Below are positions 1 through 4,939 of a stretch of DNA of 5,434 nt, one piece after another (the first letter of the stretch is position 1; each line of letters begins with the position of its first letter). Position numbers and translations under genes: made by a program. The stretch comes from JADDRA01 sp038233555 (GTDB lineage: Bacteria > Actinomycetota > Acidimicrobiia > Acidimicrobiales > CADCSY01). The notes under the pieces were generated by a model that was not told the DNA's origin, did not search any database, and was given only the letters and a program-made list of their open reading frames with translations. The stretch is taken from NCBI GenBank assembly GCA_038233555.1, contig JBBSLT010000164.1, positions 1 to 5,434 of the forward strand, written 5' to 3'.

Positions 1-1793
1 CACACCGAGTCTCGCTCGGAGCCGCCCATGCGGGCCGACCCCATGATGTGGAACGAGGTGAACACGCACTGCCCCGCTCCCCAACCGCAGCGGTCGGCCG
101 CCTCCAGAAAGCCCTGGCGGCCCCGCCCTCGGCCCGGCTCGTAGGAGACCCAGTCCTTATGGGCCGAGAAGATGCTGGTGGCGCCGGCCGCCTCGAGGAC
201 CTGGGCGGCCCCGTCGAGGCCGGTACGGACGTGGCCGATGTCGACGTCGTTGAGCCGGTAATGAACGACGGGTTCGCCGTCGCGGCCGACGCGTACCTCC
301 CCCTCGCTGGTGTCCCGCAACAGCAGTCCGATGGGCACGAGGTGGGGGAGCTTGGCCATGAGGTCCTCGTGTTGGCGGGCGCTTCGCCAGGGGGCGTACA
401 TGGCCAACACGCTCGGGTGGAACGGCGCCGACTCCAGCTTCATGCCGTAGCCGGCGTGGAGATCGGCCAACTGGTCGGAGTAGACCGCCTGCATCACGCC
501 CTCCCACGGGCGGATCTCCTCGTCGAACACCCCGGCCACGCCCGTCACCGGGTGGAGCCGGAGGTGACGGCCGATGTTCTCGTTCTCGAGGCCCGACCGC
601 CGCAGCAGGGCCGGGGTGTGGATGGCACCGGCCGCCACCACCACGGCTCGGGCCCGCACCGTCACCTTGTGGCCGTCAGCGGTCTGGGCTTCGACACCCT
701 TGGCCCGACCGTTCTCGATGATCACCCGCTCGGCGCGGGTGCGCACGAGGATGCGAGCCCCGTCCCGCCACGCGTCGGCCAGCCAGGTCTTGGTGGTCGA
801 CTGCTTGGCTCCGGCCAGACAGCCGAAGGGGCAGTAGCCGCACACCGTCTCGTCGCACCCTCGAACGTTGCGGGGCATCAGGTCGGCGTGCCAACCGAGC
901 GCCTCCAGCCCCGCTCTCATGACCTGCTCGCGACGGGACGGCCGGCTGTGGTCGGTCGTGACGCCCAGGCGATCCCACACCGCCTCCTGGCTGGCGGTGT
1001 AGTCCTGGGAGATCATGGCGGCGACGCCGAGGCGGGCCCACTCGGCCCGGACGTCGTCGGGCGTGCGGAAGCAGGTGGAGAAGTTGACGACCGTCCCCCC
1101 GCCCAGGCACGCCCCGGCGTAGAGCCCGACGCTCTGGTCGACGGTGGCCATGGCGGCGGCGCCCAGGTACAGGCGGGCGTAGCCGTCGAGCTCGGCGCCA
1201 TCGAAGTCCGCGTCGTCGAGGTAGTCGCCGGCCTCGAGGACGACCACGTCGAGGCCGGCGCCGGCGAGCACGGCCGCCGCCGTCCCCCCGCCGGCGCCCG
1301 ACCCCACCACGCACACGTCGCAGACAAGGGTGGCGTCCTGGTCGACAGCCATGGGCTGGATTGCCTTGGGAGGAGGGTCGACCACACGCCCGGGAGGCCC
1401 GGGGTAGCCGATCGCGTCCCACGCCGGGTTGCGCCCGTCCGCCGACGGAAGGATGTAGGAGAGCGATGTGGCCACCTTGCGCAGGGCCTGGAAGGCGGCC
1501 CGGCGCTGGGGCAGACGACTGTCGCACCACGAGCGCAGGACTCGCTCCCGGTCGTCCTGGGACAGGTCAGCGAAGCGACGGAAGCCACCGCCGCCGGCCA
1601 TGGTGAGCGCCCGGGTGTCCCACAGCGCCAGGAGCGCCTGGAGCTGGCGCCGATCGGCGGGCCGGAACTCCGTCTCGGCGAGGGTGAGGAAGGCCTCGGG
1701 GACACCGAGGTGGCGGGCCGACGGGCTCGCCTCGGATCCGGGCACGAACGTGTCGCAGATGTCTGCCAGGGCCCGATGGCGCCGGCCGTTCAT
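1..1793 (-). CDS. GMC-family FAD-dependent oxidoreductase, long-chain-alcohol-oxidase-like (3' end outside window)
   Basis: Reading the minus strand from ATG at 1793-1791 gives 597 uninterrupted codons to the left edge. Residues 1 to about 110 form a helical N-terminal domain opening with ALADICDTFVPG, like the extra N-terminal domain of plant and bacterial long-chain alcohol oxidases. The FAD-binding motif VVGSGAGGG lies at 162-170, with the ribose-binding acid at E187. A GACLGGGTVVN segment (227-237) and AAGAIHTPALL are GMC signatures. Cysteines C313, C318, C321 and C325, followed by AGAKQST, match the cysteine-rich loop of the alcohol oxidase branch. FHIMGSARMGG near the end supplies the catalytic GMC histidine (H582). 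Few codons should be missing. By family it would oxidise a hydrophobic or long-chain alcohol with FAD; substrate and electron acceptor are inferred. No good Shine-Dalgarno precedes the ATG. An in-frame TTG at 1808-1806 is an alternative, possibly leaderless, start. Confidence 0.93.
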   Translation of the reverse strand, partial: MNGRRHRALADICDTFVPGSEASPSARHLGVPEAFLTLAETEFRPADRRQLQALLALWDTRALTMAGGGGFRRFADLSQDDRERVLRSWCDSRLPQRRAAFQALRKVATSLSYILPSADGRNPAWDAIGYPGPPGRVVDPPPKAIQPMAVDQDATLVCDVCVVGSGAGGGTAAAVLAGAGLDVVVLEAGDYLDDADFDGAELDGYARLYLGAAAMATVDQSVGLYAGACLGGGTVVNFSTCFRTPDDVRAEWARLGVAAMISQDYTASQEAVWDRLGVTTDHSRPSRREQVMRAGLEALGWHADLMPRNVRGCDETVCGYCPFGCLAGAKQSTTKTWLADAWRDGARILVRTRAERVIIENGRAKGVEAQTADGHKVTVRARAVVVAAGAIHTPALLRRSGLENENIGRHLRLHPVTGVAGVFDEEIRPWEGVMQAVYSDQLADLHAGYGMKLESAPFHPSVLAMYAPWRSARQHEDLMAKLPHLVPIGLLLRDTSEGEVRVGRDGEPVVHYRLNDVDIGHVRTGLDGAAQVLEAAGATSIFSAHKDWVSYEPGRGRGRQGFLEAADRCGWGAGQCVFTSFHIMGSARMGGSERDSV

Positions 1794-1816
1794 GAAGTTC
1801 GTCGACAAGGTCCGCC

Positions 1817-1822
1817 AAGCTA
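1817..1822 (-). promoter_or_regulatory. Possible -10 box for the GMC oxidoreductase
   Basis: On the minus strand the hexamer TAGCTT fits the actinobacterial TANNNT -10 pattern. It lies 8 bases before an in-frame TTG (1808-1806) and 23 bases before the ATG at 1793. A transcript starting 6-8 bases downstream would be leaderless on TTG or have a leader of about 15 bases on ATG. No clear -35 box is visible, so support is modest. Confidence 0.25.
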
Positions 1823-1841
1823 TCCAACCGGCACCACGGGA

Positions 1842-1871
1842 ACGGGCCGAGGGGGTGGGTCGTGGGCCCGT
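1842..1871. repeat. 7-bp inverted repeat in the divergent promoter region
   Basis: ACGGGCC (1842-1848) and GGCCCGT (1865-1871) are perfect inverted copies separated by 16 bases. They lie between the start of the minus-strand oxidoreductase and the plus-strand ferredoxin-hydrolase. The position would suit an operator serving both genes, but a GC-rich 7-bp match in a stretch this size can arise by chance. No regulator gene is next to it. Confidence 0.25.
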
Positions 1872-1881
1872 CCGGGAGGCG

Positions 1882-1909
1882 TTGTGCAGGAGGGAGGAGT
1901 CGGTACCGT
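1882..1909 (+). promoter_or_regulatory. Putative promoter of the ferredoxin-hydrolase gene, leaderless type
   Basis: TTGTGC (1882-1887) and TACCGT (1904-1909) are separated by 16 bases, and the GTG at 1917 follows the second box by 7 bases. This spacing places the expected transcription start on or beside the GTG, the arrangement of leaderless genes in actinobacteria. It also supports GTG 1917 over the earlier in-frame GTG at 1884. The purine-rich stretch at 1889-1899 is too far (17 bases or more) from 1917 to act as a normal Shine-Dalgarno. Confidence 0.35.
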
Positions 1910-1916
1910 CGCCTCG

Positions 1917-2774
1917 GTGGCGAGGGTTGATCTCCGCAACGAGGCGAACTCGACGGGCGACTGGTTCGTCGATACCCGCTGCATCGACTGTGGCACGTGC
2001 CGGGAGATCGCACCAGGGCTGTTCGACGACCTTGGCGGACTCTCGGTCGTGGGGCACCAACCGACCACCGGTGAGGAGCTGGACGCGTGGCTGGCGGCCC
2101 AGGCGTGTCCCACGATCTCCATCGGCACCGTCTCCCGGCGCCCCCGCCCCGGCCGCCTGTACCCCCGGGAGATCCAGCCGGGGTCTGGCGTGTTCGACCT
2201 CGGCTACTGCTCCGAGGACAGCTTCGGCGCCTCCGCCTGGCTGGTCGTGCGCCCCGCCGGGAACGTGCTCGTCGATTCGCCCCGCTTCACCGAGGCGCTG
2301 GCCCGCCCCGTGGCCGAGCTCGGTGGCATCCGCCACGTCGCCTTCACCCACCGTGACGACGTGGCCGATGGCCGGCGATGGGCCGAGCGCTTCGGCGCAC
2401 GGTCTTGGATCCACACCGACGACCGCTCCGCCGCGCCGTGGACCACCGACATGTTGACCGAGGAGCAGGAGCTCCAGCCCGAGTTCCTGGCCGTCCCGGT
2501 GCCGGGGCACACGAAGGGATCGGTCGTTTTCCTCCTCGACGGTCGATGGCTCTTCACCGGTGACTCCCTCGCCTGGAGCCACCAACGAAACGATCTCATT
2601 GCCTTTCGCGGTGCTTGCTGGTACTCGTGGACCGCGCAGGCGGACTCGCTGGCCCGTCTCGCCGACCGCCACCGGTTCCGTGCTGTCCTTCCCGGCCACG
2701 GCGCCCGCCATCTCGGTGATGCCGACGATCTCCACCAACGGCTCGTCCGCCTCGTCCACCACATGCGGAGCTGA
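1917..2774 (+). CDS. Ferredoxin domain fused to metallo-beta-lactamase-fold hydrolase
   Basis: From GTG 1917 this encodes 285 residues; the frame is open far upstream, but only as an antisense shadow of the oxidoreductase. Residues 15-65 are a single-cluster ferredoxin: CIDCGTCREIAP gives C22, C25 and C28, and ACP gives C64, enough for one [4Fe-4S] cluster. From about residue 85 onward it resembles a metallo-beta-lactamase fold. THRDDVADG begins at T144 and stands where the HxHxDH motif usually lies. GHTKGS (H198), FTGDS (D216) and LPGHG (H261) match the later metal-ligand motifs. A linked ferredoxin suggests electron transfer to or from a metal site, as in flavodiiron-type proteins, but no flavodoxin domain is present. 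The substrate is unknown and a thiol-ester or redox role is only a guess. The protein is probably cytoplasmic, as no signal peptide is visible. The next reading frame begins 9 bases after its stop. Confidence 0.88.
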   Translation: MARVDLRNEANSTGDWFVDTRCIDCGTCREIAPGLFDDLGGLSVVGHQPTTGEELDAWLAAQACPTISIGTVSRRPRPGRLYPREIQPGSGVFDLGYCSEDSFGASAWLVVRPAGNVLVDSPRFTEALARPVAELGGIRHVAFTHRDDVADGRRWAERFGARSWIHTDDRSAAPWTTDMLTEEQELQPEFLAVPVPGHTKGSVVFLLDGRWLFTGDSLAWSHQRNDLIAFRGACWYSWTAQADSLARLADRHRFRAVLPGHGARHLGDADDLHQRLVRLVHHMRS

Positions 2775-2783
2775 CCTTCACCA

Positions 2784-2945
2784 GTGCTGATCGGGACCTG
2801 GAACATGGGGTGGGCGTCACCCGGCACGGCCAAGGGCCGGGCCGCCCAGAAGCAGGTGGAGGGTCTCGGCTACGACGTCTTCGTCGGGACTGAGGTGACG
2901 CTGTCGCAGCTGCGTCGATCAACCCGACGCCCGGCGGGTAGCTAA
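2784..2945 (+). pseudogene. 5' stub of an endonuclease/exonuclease/phosphatase-family gene
   Basis: From GTG 2784 a 53-codon frame runs to TAA at 2943-2945. It starts VLIGTWNMGWASP and continues to GYDVFVGTE at residues 29-37, closely resembling the first strand, helix and second strand of endonuclease/exonuclease/phosphatase proteins (typically (I/V)xTWN ... ADVxxLTE). Such proteins are usually 220-300 residues, with catalytic Asp, Asn and His further on. Here the likeness ends after about 37 residues and an unrelated tail leads to the stop. I therefore call it the remains of a gene that lost most of its body. It begins 9 bases behind the ferredoxin-hydrolase stop, so it was probably co-transcribed. 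A genuine 53-residue small protein is possible but less likely. Confidence 0.6.
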
Positions 2946-2948
2946 GTT
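2943..2948 (+). promoter_or_regulatory. Possible -10 box before the isocitrate lyase-like pseudogene
   Basis: TAAGTT fits TANNNT and ends 6 bases before ATG 2955, the spacing expected for a leaderless transcript. No Shine-Dalgarno stands before that ATG. The hexamer overlaps the stop codon of the preceding stub, and no convincing -35 box is seen. It may be a surviving promoter of a now broken gene. Confidence 0.25.
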
Positions 2949-2954
2949 TGGTCC

Positions 2955-3495
2955 ATGGCCACCCAAGCCGAGAAGGCCGAGCACTTTCTCGCCTTGCACC
3001 AGAGCGCAGCGCCGCTGCTGATGCCCAACCCGTGGGACCTCGGGTCGGCCAAGGTTCGGTCTGGCCACGGAGCGCGTCGCGGCGGCGGAGGTCGCCCACC
3101 GCGGCCCCGTGCAGCTTGTCCTCACGGGTAGGGCGCAGAACCACATCCACGGCCGGGATGACCTGGCCGACACGATCGCCCGGTTGCAGCGTTACCAGGA
3201 GGCAGGTGCCGACGTGCTCTTCGCTCCGGGCGTGACCGCGCCCGACGACCTGCGCCGCCTTCTGGCGGAGGTGGACCGACCGGTCAACGTCGTCGCCCGT
3301 CCCGGCTGCCCGCCGGTCGCCGAGCTGAGAGCGCTCGGCGTACGGCGGGTCTCGGTCGGCAGCTGGTTGGCGTTCGCCGCGCTGGGCGCAGGAGTGGAGG
3401 CGGCAACCGAGTTCCGAGACCACGGTACGTTCGGCTACTTGGACCGCGCCGGGGTCGGTGCCACGTGGGTCCGATCCAGCTTCGGACCGCATTGA
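2955..3495 (+). pseudogene. Isocitrate lyase/PEP mutase-family gene with internal frameshifting deletion
   Basis: ATG 2955 starts a frame with the family's N-terminus (MATQAEKAEHFLALH, then PLLMPNPWDLGSAKV), recognisable to about 3056. That frame reads into nonsense and stops at TAG 3129-3131. In the +1 frame from about 3058 the family resumes with LATERVAAAEVAHRG, then DDLADTIARLQ, EAGADVLFAPGVT, DRPVNVVARPG and GVRRVSVGSWLAFAALG, to TGA at 3493-3495. The middle, about 80-95 residues in intact homologues as I recall them, is absent. That part contains the active-site strands and the metal-binding acids, so no active enzyme is possible even with a frameshift. The usual LTARAEN is here LTGRAQN, which also suggests relaxed constraint. 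Intact relatives are 2-methylisocitrate lyase/carboxyphosphonoenolpyruvate mutase-like enzymes of about 260-280 residues, mostly of unproven substrate. An assembly collapse could mimic this. Confidence 0.8.
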
Positions 3496-3552
3496 GCTAC
3501 CCGCCTTGCGCTCTCGAGAAGCGACGACGATAGCCCCACCGACCCGGCGGGC

Positions 3553-4146
3553 TCAGCTGCCAGCCGCGAAGTCCGGAACCGGCCGATCGTCGGCTGCCTC
3601 CTGGCTGGTCACGGGACCATTCTCCTCGATGTCGGCGATCAGCCAGTCCATCTCGGCGATCTCTCGTCGCTGTGCCGCGATGATCTCGTCCGCAAGCTGG
3701 CGGACCCGAACGTCGTCGATGTCAGCGCGCTCGCTCGTCAGGATGGCGATCGAATGATGCGGGATCATCCCCTTCATGTACGCCTGATCATCCACGAAGA
3801 CCTGTGACCTCGACAGGCCCAGTGCGGCGCTGCCTACGAGAAGGGCGCCGACCACGATGGCGATGTTGAACCGGAGGTTCTTGTACATCATCCCCCACAT
3901 GAAGCCCAGCATGATGATGCCCATCGACGCACCCATCAGCAGCGCCATGTAGACGCGCTCCTCGCTGAAGCGCACGTGGGCGAACGCGAAGACATTCGTG
4001 TAGGTCAGCAGGAACATCACGACCGTCGAGGTGGCGATCATCGCTCCGAAGCGCAGGTACATCCGGCGCTCGTGCGCCCGGCCGGACTCGTCGTTGTCGG
4101 CGTGACCCTCGTCGCTCTCGACGGTGGCGTCAGCTGATCGGTTCAT
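3553..4146 (-). CDS. Three-helix membrane protein with DUF305 domain
   Basis: The product has 197 residues. An acidic, hydrophilic N-terminus (1-30) is followed by three predicted transmembrane segments at about 32-56, 66-88 and 93-112. The C-terminal DUF305 domain contains YMKGMIPHHSIAI with M124, M127, H130 and H131, then a helix with IIAAQRREIAEMDW. DUF305 is a ferritin-like helical family whose Met/His residues suggest metal, possibly copper, binding; many members lie near copper or heavy-metal resistance genes. None of the neighbours here is such a gene, so a metal role is family-based inference. With three helices the DUF305 domain would face opposite to the N-terminus, plausibly outward. 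The start at 4146 is well supported by a Shine-Dalgarno. The gene converges on the isocitrate lyase-like pseudogene, 57 bases apart. Confidence 0.88.
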   Translation of the reverse strand: MNRSADATVESDEGHADNDESGRAHERRMYLRFGAMIATSTVVMFLLTYTNVFAFAHVRFSEERVYMALLMGASMGIIMLGFMWGMMYKNLRFNIAIVVGALLVGSAALGLSRSQVFVDDQAYMKGMIPHHSIAILTSERADIDDVRVRQLADEIIAAQRREIAEMDWLIADIEENGPVTSQEAADDRPVPDFAAGS

Positions 4147-4151
4147 CCTGG

Positions 4152-4157
4152 CTCCTT
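4152..4157 (-). promoter_or_regulatory. Shine-Dalgarno of the DUF305 gene
   Basis: On the minus strand AAGGAG lies 5 bases before the ATG at 4146. It is the clearest ribosome-binding site in the window and fixes this start. The other starts here have weak or no such site. Confidence 0.65.
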
Positions 4158-4269
4158 GCTCTCGAGTGGCTCTTGCTCCTCGTACCCAGGACTCGTTCGT
4201 CGACTCCTCGACCTCGGGACATCACCCCCGGCGTGCAAGGACGCATTCTCGCCGTACTCGCCGTGTGCG

Positions 4270-4316
4270 CTTTCTGGTCAGTATCCGACCTCTACGGGCG
4301 ACCAGTGACCAGAAAG
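4270..4316. repeat. 11-bp perfect inverted repeat upstream of the DUF305 gene
   Basis: CTTTCTGGTCA (4270-4280) and TGACCAGAAAG (4306-4316) are exact inverted copies separated by 25 bases. On the minus strand GGATAC, a poor -10-like string, abuts the downstream arm, and the DUF305 ATG is 124 bases further on. It could be a paired operator site or an RNA hairpin in a long leader. No T-run follows either arm, so an ordinary intrinsic terminator is unlikely. Confidence 0.5.
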
Positions 4317-4490
4317 GAGAGGGGCTAGCGCTAGGCTGCGCTGTGCTCACGGCTTCGACAAAGTTCCACGCCGAGAAGTGGCCGATGGTCAGGCCATGTC
4401 GAGCCGAGCGCTGCTCATAAAAGAAGCGATTGTTTCACGGGTTGGGTGACAAACAGCACGATGGCGACGTCGACCCGTCGAAGCGCTGAT

Positions 4491-4505
4491 CCCTGGTGTC
4501 CAGGG
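4491..4505 (-). terminator. Short hairpin downstream of the YjbR gene
   Basis: CCCTGG and CCAGGG (6-bp perfect arms, 3-base loop) lie about 40 bases past the YjbR stop on the minus strand. No T-run follows. It may help end the antiporter-YjbR transcript together with the hairpin at 4543, but the support is structural only. Confidence 0.25.
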
Positions 4506-4542
4506 CCGCATCCTCGCCAACCAGGCCATGTCGGCCAAGACG

Positions 4543-4561
4543 CGGCTCAGGTACTGAGCCG
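4543..4561 (-). terminator. Hairpin overlapping the YjbR stop codon
   Basis: CGGCTCAG and CTGAGCCG form an 8-bp perfect stem around a 3-base loop. The TGA of the YjbR gene (4547-4549) is inside the left arm. The tight stem at the end of a probable two-gene transcript suits a terminator or 3'-end stabiliser, but no T-run follows on the minus strand, as is often so in high-GC actinobacteria. Confidence 0.35.
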
Positions 4562-4936
4562 GTCTCGGTCCCCGGCACTTCTCCTTCGCTCCTCGTCGGC
4601 TTCGAAGGCGGCCAGCACTCGCTTCGGGGCCGCCAGCCTCCACGAATCGGTGAGGAGCTCTCGGAGTTCGTCCACGTCCGTTTCGGCGAAGCGGACGAGC
4701 ACGGCGGGGTACTCGTCGTAGTGGGGAGTGGTGAAGAACTTCCTGGCGTCCGAAGCCAGGATCTCTTCTTTCTCCTCCACGCTGGCGACGAAGACCACGA
4801 TACTCTCGCCGTCACCTCGTATCCGGGTGAAGGCCTTGCGCTTGGTGCGGAACGACGGAGTCCCTTCGTACGAAGCGCGTTCACTCGTCTCGGGAAGTGA
4901 GAGAGCGATCCGTCGCACGTCTTCCTCCGTGGCCAT
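4547..4936 (-). CDS. MmcQ/YjbR-family protein
   Basis: The 129-residue product matches MmcQ/YjbR proteins along its length. It has DVRRIALSLPETSE at 6-19, SFRTKRKAF at 28-36, FFTTPHYDEYPAVLVRF at 67-83 and DSWRLAAPKRVLAAFEA at 97-113. The usual size of about 110-130 residues is met, so it appears complete. The fold is a double-wing, DNA-binding-like domain (CyaY-like), but the cellular role of the family is not established. The start ATG lies 3 bases after the antiporter stop with no good Shine-Dalgarno of its own, which points to translational coupling. Its link to ion transport may be merely positional. Confidence 0.86.
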   Translation of the reverse strand: MATEEDVRRIALSLPETSERASYEGTPSFRTKRKAFTRIRGDGESIVVFVASVEEKEEILASDARKFFTTPHYDEYPAVLVRFAETDVDELRELLTDSWRLAAPKRVLAAFEADEERRRSAGDRDRLST

Positions 4937-4939
4937 GGG

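Larger units (their letters stand above)
4147..4546. other. 400-base intergenic region, no convincing gene
   Basis: The stretch between the DUF305 start and the YjbR stop carries no reading frame I recognise as a complete gene. Frames in it are short and rich in Arg, Ser and Pro, typical of GC-rich noncoding DNA. It holds the DUF305 Shine-Dalgarno, an 11-bp inverted repeat (4270-4316), the 10-bp palindrome CTAGCGCTAG (4325-4334), a locally A/T-richer patch at 4413-4437, two short hairpins at its right end, and a possible protein-coding relic at 4450-4557. The DUF305 promoter should lie in its left part. Confidence 0.6.

Noticed and set aside
676..1705. Two long minus-strand frames overlapping the oxidoreductase
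   Set aside because: Both are out of phase with the frame that carries the GMC motifs, and their translations are Arg/Pro/Ser-rich shadow sequence.
48..1916. Plus-strand open frame of over 600 codons running into the ferredoxin-hydrolase, suggesting a 908-residue protein
   Set aside because: It is antisense to the GMC oxidoreductase, whose minus-strand frame carries unmistakable FAD and catalytic motifs. The plus translation there is low-complexity Gly/Ala/Arg/His with no family likeness. High GC keeps the opposite frame free of stops.
1468..2457. Plus-strand frame of 329 codons covering the divergent region
   Set aside because: It overlaps the oxidoreductase in antisense and the ferredoxin-hydrolase in another phase. 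The composition is Arg/Ser/Pro-rich with no domain.
2596..3492. Minus-strand frame of 298 codons across the two pseudogenes
   Set aside because: It is antisense to the ferredoxin-hydrolase end and to both recognisable pseudogene parts. The translation shows no motif.
3500..3551. CCCGCC and GGCGGG as a bidirectional terminator between the converging genes
   Set aside because: The stem is only 6 bp with a loop of about 40 bases and no T-run. A match like this is expected by chance in GC-rich DNA.
4124..4420. Plus-strand frame of 98 codons in the 400-base gap
   Set aside because: There is no recognisable domain or ribosome-binding site, and it overlaps the DUF305 start in antisense. The translation looks random.
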